Of a stretch of 64,000 bases of DNA, positions 27,313-35,900 are shown in pieces. Below the pieces are notes generated by a model. The model had not been told where the DNA came from. It saw only the letters and a program-made list of their open reading frames with translations, and ran no database searches. Numbering within the stretch: position 1 is the first letter of the stretch; the number at the start of each line of letters is the position of its first letter. Origin of the DNA: an uncultured Prevotella sp. (GTDB lineage: Bacteria > Bacteroidota > Bacteroidia > Bacteroidales > Bacteroidaceae); assembly GCA_900556465.1 (NCBI GenBank), contig USPK01000002.1, forward strand, positions 1 through 64,000. The letters are read 5' to 3'. Made by a program: the position numbers and the translations under genes.

Positions 27313-28512
27313 CTATACTTCTTCGCCCTGCGTCCCCTCCGGGTCGCGGGGCTTTTTTGTATCGTCGTCCGGGGCCGGACGGTCCTGGCGGTTGCGCGGA
27401 AAGTGGTCCAGCACCTGCTGCCGCAGGAAGGAGCGGTCCAGATGGGTGTAGATTTCCGTCGTCGTAATGCTCTCGTGCCCCAGCATGGCCTGGATGGCCC
27501 GCAGGTTGGCCCCGCCCTCCAGCAGGTGAGTGGCAAACGTGTGGCGGAAAGTGTGCGGACTGATGGTCTTACGGATGCCGGCCCGTTCGGCATAGAGCCG
27601 CACGTTGTGGAATACCGTGATGCGCGACAGACGTTTCCGCCGCAGCCGGCTCACAAAGACAAAGTCCTCCTCGCCCGGCCGGATGTCGATGGCGCTGCGG
27701 TCCGCAAACCAGCGGCGTAGCTCCTCGGCCGCGCGGGGCGAGAGCGGGACCAGGCGCTGCTTGTCCCCCTTTCCCGTGACACGGATGAAGCCTTCGTCGA
27801 GAAAGAGGTCCGACAGGTGGAGCTGGCAAAGTTCGCTCACCCGTAGCCCGCAACTGTAAAGGAGTTCGATGATGGCCCGGTCGCGTTGCCCGTCGGGGTG
27901 CGCCAAGTCGATGGCGGCGATGATGCTGTCCACCTCTTCGAGCGTCAGCACTTCGGGCAGGTGGCGGCCTATGCGCGGCGACTGGAGCAACTCCGTGGGG
28001 TCGTGGTCGATGTAGCCGTCGAGCAACAGGTAGCGGTAGAGCGCCCGCACGCCCGAGAGGACGCGCGCCACGCTCCGTGGCGCGATGCCGGCGTCGTGGA
28101 GCAGCCAGGCGAAGCGGTGGAGCCCGTCGAGCGTCACCGCCGTCACGTCCGTCTGCGCGTCGAGCAGGTATTCCAGGAAGCGTTCCGCGTCGCGGCAGTA
28201 GGCCTCGCGCGTGTTGTCCGACAGGCCGCGCTCCAGCAGCAGGTAGTTGGCGAACCGCTCCAGCAGCCGCTCCCCCTGCGCCGCGCTTTTCCCGGCGCCC
28301 GCGGCCGCGGACTGTTCCGCCGGGCCCGCGGCCGGTTCCGCCAGGGTGGGGGACTGTTCCGCCGCGGTTAGTTGCGGCGCCGACGGGGCTAGGGCTAGTT
28401 TTTCCTGGGCTAGGGCCAGTTTTTTCTGGGCTAAGGCCCGTTGCTCCCGGGCCGGGGCCCGCCGCCGGCCCGCGGCGGGCTGTGAAAATTCCGACACTTC
28501 TTTTTCTGCCAT
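27313..28512 (-). CDS. xerD: Tyrosine recombinase XerD with repeat-derived N-terminal extension
   Basis: A 399-residue recombinase that would resolve chromosome dimers at dif. The core-binding domain starts near residue 80 (GERLLERFANYLLLERGLS). The catalytic domain has SCGLRVSEL (Arg), TGKGDKQR (Lys), SPHTFRHTFATHLL (His, Arg), LGHESITTTEIYTHL (His, Tyr). Normal XerD is about 300 residues. The extra 75-80 residues contain ALAQKKL, ALAQEKL and ALAPS, the translation of a 21-bp-period intergenic repeat (28383-28441). No in-frame ATG follows until deep in the catalytic domain, and a TACCTTTG box at 28577-28584 fits the ATG at 28512, so the extension is probably translated. A short C-terminal hydrophilic tail is also present. 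Confidence 0.92.
   Translation of the reverse strand: MAEKEVSEFSQPAAGRRRAPAREQRALAQKKLALAQEKLALAPSAPQLTAAEQSPTLAEPAAGPAEQSAAAGAGKSAAQGERLLERFANYLLLERGLSDNTREAYCRDAERFLEYLLDAQTDVTAVTLDGLHRFAWLLHDAGIAPRSVARVLSGVRALYRYLLLDGYIDHDPTELLQSPRIGRHLPEVLTLEEVDSIIAAIDLAHPDGQRDRAIIELLYSCGLRVSELCQLHLSDLFLDEGFIRVTGKGDKQRLVPLSPRAAEELRRWFADRSAIDIRPGEEDFVFVSRLRRKRLSRITVFHNVRLYAERAGIRKTISPHTFRHTFATHLLEGGANLRAIQAMLGHESITTTEIYTHLDRSFLRQQVLDHFPRNRQDRPAPDDDTKKPRDPEGTQGEEV
27334..27358 (+). terminator. Possible terminator of the FKBP cluster inside the xerD 3' end
   Basis: CCCC (27334-27337) and GGGG (27348-27351) flank a GC-rich loop and are followed by CTTTTTTG. The stem is short. If functional, it lies within the last codons of xerD. 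Confidence 0.35.
28383..28462. repeat. Modular 21-bp-period repeat, copy 4, inside xerD coding sequence
   Basis: Core 28383-28441: ACGGGGCTAGGGCTAGT, TTTT, CCTGGGCTAGGGCCAGT, TTTT, TCTGGGCTAAGGCCCGT, all forward modules. A degenerate fourth module (CCCGGGCCGGGGCCCGC) extends to 28462. On the minus strand the period of seven codons keeps the frame open within the xerD N-terminal extension. It is the most diverged core copy. Confidence 0.85.
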
Positions 28513-28524
28513 ATCCTTTTTTTG

Positions 28525-28532
28525 TACCTTTG
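28525..28532 (+). promoter_or_regulatory. -7 box of the aroQ operon
   Basis: TACCTTTG on the plus strand, 72 nt before the aroQ ATG, without a clear TTG at the -33 position. Confidence 0.6.
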
Positions 28533-28576
28533 CAGGGCAACGTCGGGAAGCGTGCCGCTATGCCGTTGCCCGACGA

Positions 28577-28584
28577 CAAAGGTA
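28577..28584 (-). promoter_or_regulatory. -7 box of xerD
   Basis: TACCTTTG on the minus strand, 64 nt before the xerD ATG. A TTTG lies 24 nt upstream at 28609-28612, slightly too far. It overlaps the aroQ leader, so the two units are divergently arranged with crossing leaders. Confidence 0.55.
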
Positions 28585-28604
28585 AACTATTTCCCGGAAT
28601 ACGT

Positions 28605-29051
28605 ATGGCAAAATGGAAGATTTTGATTCTGAACGGCCCGAACCTGAACCTGCTCGGGACGCGTGAGCCCGGCATTTACGGCACAGGCACCATGGACGAC
28701 TGCCTTGCCGCTCTGCGTCGCCGCTACCCGGAGGGGGAGCTCGACTACTATCAGAGCAACGTCGAGGGCTTTCTCATTGACCGCCTGCAGGCGGCGGCTG
28801 CCGACGGCACGCTGGGCGTTGTCTTCAACGCCGGGGCCTATACGCACACGTCCGTGGCCCTGCACGACGCCATCCGTTCCGTCAGCTACCCCGTCGTAGA
28901 GGTTCACATCTCCAACGTACACCGTCGCGAGGACTTCCGTCGGCGTTCCCTGATAGCCCCGGCCTGCCTCGGCGTGGTCTGCGGCTTCGGGCTCGACTCC
29001 TACCGCCTGGCCGTGGAGGCCCTCCTGGCCGCCCGCGGCGCCCGGGACTGA
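28605..29051 (+). CDS. aroQ: 3-dehydroquinate dehydratase, type II
   Basis: A 148-residue shikimate pathway enzyme that dehydrates 3-dehydroquinate. Family motifs are ILNGPNLNLLGTREPGIYG at the N-terminus with the active-site Tyr, FNAGAYTHTSVALHDAI with Asn/His binding residues, and VEVHISNVHRREDFRR with the catalytic His. The ATG at 28605 begins MAKWKILILNGPNLN. It leads the aroQ-pyk-OMT-rbfA-lolE series. Confidence 0.96.
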   Translation: MAKWKILILNGPNLNLLGTREPGIYGTGTMDDCLAALRRRYPEGELDYYQSNVEGFLIDRLQAAAADGTLGVVFNAGAYTHTSVALHDAIRSVSYPVVEVHISNVHRREDFRRRSLIAPACLGVVCGFGLDSYRLAVEALLAARGARD

Positions 29052-29126
29052 CCGCTGCCGGCCCGCGCGGCGGAGCGGCGCCACCCGTCCGCCGCGACGC
29101 TCCAACCGACATCTTTATCCCTACCC

Positions 29127-30566
29127 ATGTATAAGAAAACCAAGATTGTAGCCACCATCTCAGACGCACGGTGCGACATCGGCCTGCTCCGCGACCTCTA
29201 CGAAGCGGGCATGAACGTCGTGCGCCTGAACACGGCCCACCAGGACGCCGAAGGCATGCGGCGCGTCATCAACAACGTGCGCGAGGTGTCGAGCCATATC
29301 GCCGTGCTTGTCGACACCAAGGGCCCCGAGGTGCGCACTACGCGCTGCGAGCAGCCCATAGACTTCCGCAAGGGCGACATAGTCCGCATCGTCGGCGAGC
29401 CCGGCCGCGTCACGACGGCCTCGTGCATCGCCGTGAGCTATCCCGGCTTCGTGGCCGACGTCGGTGTCGGCGCCCATGTGCTCATAGACGACGGCGACCT
29501 GGGGCTTTACGTCGAGGAAAAGGAGGGCGACGCCCTGCTCTGCCGCGTAGAGAACGACGCCACGCTCGGTTCGCGCAAGAGCGTCAACGTACCGGGCGTG
29601 CGCATCAACCTGCCGGCCCTGACCGAGCGCGACCGGGCCAACATCGCCTTTGCCATAGAGGCCGACGTCGCCTTCATAGCCCACTCGTTTGTCCGTTCGC
29701 GCGAGGACGTGCTCGAAGTGCGCCGCCTGCTCGACGAAGCCGGCAGCGACATCCGCATCATAGCCAAGATAGAAAACCAGGAGGGCGTGGACAACATCGA
29801 CGAGATTCTCGAGGCAGCCGACGGCGTCATGGTGGCGCGCGGCGACTTGGGCATCGAAGTGCGCCAGGAACTCATCCCCGGCATCCAGCGCCGCATCGTG
29901 GCCAAGGCTATCCGCGCTCACAAGCCCGTTATCGTCGCCACGCAGATGCTGCAGAGCATGATTCGCAACCCGCGGCCCCTGCGCACGGAGGTGACGGACA
30001 TTGCCAACGCCGTCTATTCGCACGCCGACGCCCTGATGCTCAGCGGCGAGACGGCCTACGGCGACTACCCCGTGGAGGCGGTCCGTGTCATGGCCACCAT
30101 AGCCCAGCAGGCCGAGAAGGACAGCTTCGAGCTCTTCGGCGACGTGGACATCCCCCTTTCCGAGAGCCCCGACGTGACGGAATTCTTCGCCAAGGAAGCC
30201 GTCATGGCCACGAAGCGCATGCGCCTGGCCGCCATCATCACGGACAGCTACACGGGGCGCACGGCCCGCTACGTGTCGTCCTTCCGAGGCAAGTGCATCA
30301 TCCTGGCCATATGCTACAAGGCGCGCACCGTGCGCCACCTGGCCCTCTCCTACGGCGTCTACGCCATCTATATGCCCATGAAGAGCTACGGACACGAGTT
30401 CCTCCTCGCCGCCCTGCGCAAGCTCCTCTCCGACCGCATGGTCAAGCTCGACGACCGCATCTGCTACCTCGGGTCGCAGCGCAAGGAGCAACGCACCTCG
30501 TTCATGGAGATGAACATCGTGAAGAATCTCTTCGAGTCGGAGGGGAAGGAGACCTTCCCCAACTGA
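29127..30566 (+). CDS. pyk: Pyruvate kinase
   Basis: A 479-residue glycolytic enzyme converting phosphoenolpyruvate and ADP to pyruvate and ATP. It starts KKTKIVATISDARC, has the substrate/Mg site IIAKIENQEGVDNIDEI and MVARGDLGIEV, the TQMLQSMIRNPRPLRTEVTDIANAV segment, and a C-terminal allosteric domain. The order and length are normal. It lies 75 nt after aroQ and 22 nt before the methyltransferase gene. Confidence 0.97.
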   Translation: MYKKTKIVATISDARCDIGLLRDLYEAGMNVVRLNTAHQDAEGMRRVINNVREVSSHIAVLVDTKGPEVRTTRCEQPIDFRKGDIVRIVGEPGRVTTASCIAVSYPGFVADVGVGAHVLIDDGDLGLYVEEKEGDALLCRVENDATLGSRKSVNVPGVRINLPALTERDRANIAFAIEADVAFIAHSFVRSREDVLEVRRLLDEAGSDIRIIAKIENQEGVDNIDEILEAADGVMVARGDLGIEVRQELIPGIQRRIVAKAIRAHKPVIVATQMLQSMIRNPRPLRTEVTDIANAVYSHADALMLSGETAYGDYPVEAVRVMATIAQQAEKDSFELFGDVDIPLSESPDVTEFFAKEAVMATKRMRLAAIITDSYTGRTARYVSSFRGKCIILAICYKARTVRHLALSYGVYAIYMPMKSYGHEFLLAALRKLLSDRMVKLDDRICYLGSQRKEQRTSFMEMNIVKNLFESEGKETFPN

Positions 30567-30588
30567 CCCGAGCCACCCGCCCAAGCCC

Positions 30589-31221
30589 ATGACTCCCGAG
30601 CTCGAAGACTACGTGCTGGCGCACATTTCCCCGGAGGACGACTACCTGTACCGCCTCTACCGCGCTACGAACACGCACTTGCTGCGCCCGCGCATGGCCT
30701 CCGGGCACTTGCAGGGGCTCATCCTGCGTATGCTCACGCGCCTCATCGCCCCGCGCGAGGTGCTCGAGATCGGGACCTATTCGGGCTACTCGGCGCTCTG
30801 CATGGCCTCGGCTATGGCCCCGGGCACCGTGGTGCGCACGTACGAGATCAACGACGAGCAGGAGGACTTCACCCGCCCGTGGCTCGAGGGTTCGCCCTAC
30901 GCCGCGCGCATCGAGTTCGTCATCGGCGACGTGCTCCAACTCCTGCCCGGCTCCGGGCTCCAGTTCGACATGGCCTTCATCGACGGCAACAAGCGGCAGT
31001 ACGTGGACTACTACGAGCTGGTCCTGGCCCACTTGCGACCGGGCGGTTACATCTTGGCCGACAATACCCTCTGGGACGGACACGTCGTAGACCCGGCCTA
31101 CGACCGCGACGCGCAGACGCTCGGCATCCGCCATTTCAACGACGTGGTCGCGGCCGACGAACGCGTGGAAAAGGTCATCCTGCCCCTGCGCGACGGCCTG
31201 ACGCTCATCCGCCGCAGGTAG
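30589..31221 (+). CDS. Class I SAM-dependent O-methyltransferase
   Basis: A 210-residue protein of the caffeoyl-CoA/catechol O-methyltransferase family. The SAM-binding motif is VLEIGTYSGYSAL near residue 60, followed by acidic YEINDE, the metal-binding Asp in DMAFIDGNKRQYVDYY and LADNTLWDG. The natural substrate in Bacteroidales is unknown. The gene lies in the pyk-rbfA series, a conserved neighbourhood in the order. Confidence 0.9.
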   Translation: MTPELEDYVLAHISPEDDYLYRLYRATNTHLLRPRMASGHLQGLILRMLTRLIAPREVLEIGTYSGYSALCMASAMAPGTVVRTYEINDEQEDFTRPWLEGSPYAARIEFVIGDVLQLLPGSGLQFDMAFIDGNKRQYVDYYELVLAHLRPGGYILADNTLWDGHVVDPAYDRDAQTLGIRHFNDVVAADERVEKVILPLRDGLTLIRRR

Positions 31222-31283
31222 GCCGCCTGCCCGCAGGCCCGCGGCCGCCCCGCCTTATTTCATCACCCCTTTACACTATTCTT

Positions 31284-31619
31284 ATGGAAACAACCCGTCA
31301 ACAAAAAATAGCCCGCCTCCTGCAAAAGGAGCTGAGCGATATTTTCCAGCGCCAGACGCAGGCAACCCATGGCCTGCTCGTCTCGGTCTGCACCGTGCGC
31401 ATCAGTCCCGACCTGAGCGTGTGCCGGGCCTACCTGAGCGTGTTCCCCTCGGAGCGCGCCAAGGAAGTAGTGGACAGCATCAACCAGCACGCCCGCGAGG
31501 TGCGCTATGAGTTGGGCACGCGCGTGCGCCACCAGTTGCGCATCATTCCCGAGCTGCGCTTCTTCGTGGACGATTCGCTGGACTACATCGACCACATCGA
31601 CGAGCTCCTGAAACACTGA
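31284..31619 (+). CDS. rbfA: 30S ribosome-binding factor RbfA
   Basis: A 111-residue KH-domain protein needed for 16S rRNA 5'-end maturation. It starts METTRQQKIARLLQKELSDIFQ and contains VSVCTVRISPDLSVCRAYLSVF, the characteristic strand-helix unit, ending RFFVDDSLDYIDHIDELL. The ATG at 31284 is selected from a longer frame because this is the usual start. Confidence 0.94.
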   Translation: METTRQQKIARLLQKELSDIFQRQTQATHGLLVSVCTVRISPDLSVCRAYLSVFPSERAKEVVDSINQHAREVRYELGTRVRHQLRIIPELRFFVDDSLDYIDHIDELLKH

Positions 31620-31657
31620 GCCCGGCTGCTCCCCCTCTCCCCTTTTTCTTTCGCATT

Positions 31658-32890
31658 ATGAATCTGCCATTCTTCCTGGCGCGCCGCTACCTCTTCTCCA
31701 AGAAGAGCCACAGCGCCATTAATATCATTTCGGGCATCTCGGCGTGCGGCGTGGCGCTGGCTACGGCGGCGCTCATCTGCGTGCTGTCCGTCTTCAACGG
31801 CTTCCGTGACCTCATCGGCGGCCTCTATTCCACGTTCGACCCGCAGTTGGAGATTGTTCCCGTCAAGGGCAAGTTCGTCGCCGCGGACGACGCGGCGTTG
31901 CGGCGTGCCGTCGGCGTGCAGGGCGTGGCCCTGGCCTCGGCCTGCCTGGAAGAGAATGCGCTCATCCTCTACCGCGGCAATCCGCTCGTGGTCACTATCA
32001 AGGGCGTCGACGCGAACTTCGGCCGCGTCACGGGCGTAGACAGCATCGTCTACACCCCGGCGGGCGCTTCCGTCGCCCTGCCGGAGCTGAGCGTCGCGGG
32101 CTTGGACTATGCCGTCCCCGGTTATGGCATGGCCTGTCGCATGGGGGTGGATTTCGGCCAGCTCCAGATTTGTGCCCCGCGCCGTGGGGAGCGCATCAAC
32201 CTGGTTAATCCCGTGGAGAGCTTCAACGTGGCGGACATCTTTTCGACCAATCTCTATTTCCAGGTGAACCAGCGGCGTTACGACGACGTCTATCTGCTCA
32301 CGTCGCTCGACTTTGCCCAACGCCTTTTCGAGCAGGAGGGGCGCGTCACATCGTTGGAGCTGAAGTTGCGCGACGGGGTCGACGCCGACGAGGTGGAGCG
32401 CCGCGTGGCCGCCGCCGCGGGGCCGGGCTTCGAGGTGCGCAACCGTATGGAGCAGCACCAGGAGACGTTCAAGGTGATGGAGGTCGAGAAACTCATGGCC
32501 TATGCCTTTCTCACGTTCATTGCTCTCGTGGCCTGCTTCAATATTATCGGCTCCGTCTCCATGCTCATCATCGACAAGCGGGAAAACATCCTGACGCTGC
32601 GCAGCCTGGGCATGGAGGACCGCACCGTGTCGCACATCTTCCTCATCGAGAGCCTGCTCATCACGGTGGTGGGCGCGGTGTGCGGCGTCCTGTTGGGCTT
32701 GCTGCTCTGCTGGTTGCAGCAGACGTTCGGCTTCCTGAGTCTGGGCGGCGAAGAGGGCAGCTTCATCGTCGACGCTTATCCCGTCAGCGTCCAACTGCTC
32801 GACGTGGTACTCGTCTTTGTGACGGTGGTCGTCGTCGGCTTCCTCTCCGTCTGCTATCCGGTGCGCTACCTCAGCCGCCGCTTCCTGTAA
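31658..32890 (+). CDS. FtsX/LolE-type ABC transporter permease (lipoprotein release)
   Basis: A 410-residue inner-membrane permease with four transmembrane helices: one near residue 25-45 (SGISACGVALATAALICVL) and three at about 280-400, with a large periplasmic MacB-like domain between. The opening MNLPFFLARRYLFSKKSHSAIN is typical of LolC/LolE, which extract lipoproteins for transfer to the outer membrane. The ATPase partner is not in the window. It lies 38 nt after rbfA and converges with sbcC; a repeat element starts 3 nt after its stop. Confidence 0.9.
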   Translation: MNLPFFLARRYLFSKKSHSAINIISGISACGVALATAALICVLSVFNGFRDLIGGLYSTFDPQLEIVPVKGKFVAADDAALRRAVGVQGVALASACLEENALILYRGNPLVVTIKGVDANFGRVTGVDSIVYTPAGASVALPELSVAGLDYAVPGYGMACRMGVDFGQLQICAPRRGERINLVNPVESFNVADIFSTNLYFQVNQRRYDDVYLLTSLDFAQRLFEQEGRVTSLELKLRDGVDADEVERRVAAAAGPGFEVRNRMEQHQETFKVMEVEKLMAYAFLTFIALVACFNIIGSVSMLIIDKRENILTLRSLGMEDRTVSHIFLIESLLITVVGAVCGVLLGLLLCWLQQTFGFLSLGGEEGSFIVDAYPVSVQLLDVVLVFVTVVVVGFLSVCYPVRYLSRRFL

Positions 32891-32892
32891 CT

Positions 32893-32972
32893 ACGGGAAT
32901 AGGGCCCGTCGCTACGGGGCTAAGGCCCGTAAAAACGGGGCTAGGGACAGTTTTTCCTGTCCTAAGCCCCGT
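32893..32972. repeat. Modular 21-bp-period palindromic repeat, copy 5 (four modules)
   Basis: Four modules: variant ACGGGAATAGGGCCCGT, CGCT, forward, AAAA, forward ACGGGGCTAGGGACAGT, TTTT, reverse CCTGTCCTAAGCCCCGT. The last two pair with each other as a strong stem. It fills the gap between the convergent stops of the lolE-like gene and sbcC, where no other terminator is visible. Confidence 0.9.
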
Positions 32973-32999
32973 TTCTCGTGTTCCAGGCCTGCTCCGGGC

Positions 33000-35900
33000 T
33001 CAGCCTATCTCGATGCGGCTGCGGCCTCCCGCCGGCAGCTTGACCAGGCGTACCTGCGGACTGATCTGAGAGCGAATCTGGTCGGTGTGACTGATGACGC
33101 CTACCTTGCGTCCCTGCGTGTTCTCCAGATTAGAGAGCGCGCTCATGACGAGTTCGAGCGAGTCGTGGTCCAGGTTCCCGAAGCCTTCGTCGATAAAGAG
33201 GCTGCCTATGGAAAGTCCTTCGGACGAGAGCGAGGCCAGGCCCAGGGCGAGCGCCAGGCTGACGACGAACGTCTCGCCGCCGGAGAGGGAGTAGACGTAG
33301 CGGTGCTGGTCGAACATGTCGCGGTCGATGATTTCGAGCGTCAGGCTGTCGGGCACGGCACGCAGTTCGTAGCGCGGCGAGAGCTGGCGCAGCTGGTAGT
33401 TGGCGTGGTCCACGAGGTAGCGGAACGTATAGTGCTGGGCCGCCTCGCGGAACTTCTTGCCGTCGGCACTACCGAAGAGCTGGTCGAGCCGGTTCCACTC
33501 GTCGCGGTCCGCCCGGGCGGCGCTGAGGCGCCCGTCGTAGGCGGCGGCTTTCCGTTCGCACGTCTCGTGGGCCCTTAGGCGCAGGTTGATTTGCCCCAGT
33601 TGCTCGCGCAGCTGGGCTTCTTCGTCCTTCAGCTTCGCGGCGGTCTCGGTCAGCCGTTCCCGGGTCTCGTCGGCCTCGTCCGAGGGCCGGTCGGGAGCGC
33701 CCTGCAGCTTCAGCAGCGCCTGCCGGGCGGCGTCGAGCCGGCTGTCGGCCAGGGCGACGGCCTCCTTGAGCCCGTGGATGCGGTCGCGCAGGGCCTTCCA
33801 GTCGCGCCGGTCGGTGAAGATGGCGTCCAGTTCGGCGAACTGCACGGGCGAGTGCGCGCCGTTGTAGCGCAGTATCCACTGGTCCATTTCCTCTGTCCTG
33901 TCGCGCAGCTCGCGTTGCTTCGTGGCCCGTCCCTCGGCAAGGTTGCGCTGCGTGCCCTGCAGCAGTTTGAGCTTGCCGGCGGCCGCTTCGTGGGCGGCGC
34001 GGGTCTGCGTCTCGGCGGTGCGGGCCTTGTCGATTTCGCCCTGGAGGCGTTCCTCCTCCTTCTCGGGCGTCCCGTCGCCGAAGAGGCGGACCAGCTCCTG
34101 CCGCTTGTTGGCCAGCGTCTCGAGTATGACGTCGCGCGTCTCGGCCGCCTGCTGTGCCGCGCGGCGCGCTTCGCCTTCGTTGTGCTCGGCGGCTTTCACC
34201 TCTTCGCGTAGCAGGGCTTCGCTGCGTTGGCATCCCTCGAGCTCGCGGCACGTTTGCTGCCAGTCGCGGTAGAGGGCCGAGAGCCGCAGGCGGAAGTTGT
34301 CGGGGCTGTTCTTCCATTCGCTGAACCAGCCCGACAGGGTCACCATCTCGTCCAAGTCAGTGTAGAGCTCGCCGCACGAGCGGTCGGAGAGCTGCATGGC
34401 CTGCTCGGTGTCGGCGGCCGAGGCCGAGGCTATCTGGAACTGCGTGCGGAGGCTGTCCAGGTAGGTGTGGTCGTCGGCCATTTGGGTGTCGAGCGCGCTG
34501 ATGGCTTCGTTGAGCCGGTTGATGTGTTGCTGGTGGTAGTTGAACGTTTCCAGGTCGGTGCGGGCCTCTTCGACGGCGCGCTTCGTATTATCCGTGAGCA
34601 GCCCTATCATAAGGCGGCGGGCGTCGCGGTTGACGGAAGCGGAGCAGTCCTTAAAGGAAGGGTCGAGGTCCGCACAGGCCTGCCACTCCTCCACGTCGGC
34701 GCGCTGGCGCTCCTCCTGTTCGTCCAGGTTCTGGCGCTCGGCGCGCAGCCGGGCCTCGCCGGCCGCCAACTGCTGTTGCAGGGCGGCGAAGCGTTCGCGG
34801 CGGCCGGCAAGCTCGTCGGAGATTTCCTTGAACTCCTTGCCCAGGTTGGTGAGCAGCTCGCCCAGTTCGCGTTCCGTCTCCGTGTGGTAGGGGTGGTGCG
34901 TGGCGCCGCAGACGGGACAGGCCGTGCCCTCCTTGAGCTGCTTGCGCAGTTGGACGATGTTCTCGCTCTGGCTCAGCGTGAGGGCCACGTTGAGGCGGTT
35001 GTACGTCTCCTCGCTCACTTTCAGCTCCGTGCCGGCGCGCTCCAGGTCCTTGCGGGTCTGTTCCTGCTCCAGCTCGTGGCGTTTTAGCTCGGCCTGTTTG
35101 TCCTCAATGGCCTCGTAGCCCAGGGAAATGCGGCGCCAGAGGGCTTGCGCGCGTTCCAGGCCCAGCAGGCGGTTGCGGTTGTCGGCAAACCGCTGCTGGA
35201 GTTCCACGCTGTCGTGTCCCTGGTTGGTCTGGCGGTGGATGAGGAGCTCGCTCTTCAGGGCCGCCATGCGGGCCTGGTCGGCCTGTTGCTTCTTCTCGAG
35301 CGACTCGGACGTGGCCGAGAGGTCCGATTGCTTTTTCTGCAGGTCTACGTACCGCTTGTGCAGCTCCTCGTTGCGGTGCGTCTCGGTGGTGAGGACGGTG
35401 AGCTTGTCCTTGACCAGGTCGAACTTGTCGAACATCAGGCGGTGGACCGACAGGGCCTGCTGGTGGAGTTGGTGTTGCTCGAGTTCCTGGAGCGTGCGGG
35501 CCGTCTGCTCGCGCTTGGCGGCCAGGCGCGAGGAGTGTTCCTCGAGCGAGCGGGCCGAGTGGGCCACCTGTTCCTCCGCTTTGTGGAGCTGCGCCTCTAT
35601 TTCCGTTATCTGGCCCGTCAGGGCGTGTCCGTGGCTGATGACGGGCCGGCGCTGCGCCATCTGCCGCTCGGCGTCGTTCACCCGTTCGCGGGCCGTGTCG
35701 AGCTGTGCGGCGGTCTGTTGCAGCTGCTTCTCTTCGGCCGCAATCTGTTGGGCGGCGGCGTCCTCCTGGCGCTTGGCCTCCTCGATGTCGTTGCGTCGCA
35801 GGACAATCTGTTGGTAGAGCGACTGGACCGGGAGCAGCGAGTCGTAGCGGTTGAGGAGCAGCTCCTCGCTGCGGAGGCCGACGTACTGCCGGTGGGCGGC

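Noticed and set aside
27313..28512. XerD-like gene as an integrase of a mobile island
   Set aside because: The catalytic domain and the neighbourhood (aroQ-pyk-OMT-rbfA-lolE) fit the housekeeping recombinase; no attachment repeats, tRNA target or phage genes are nearby.
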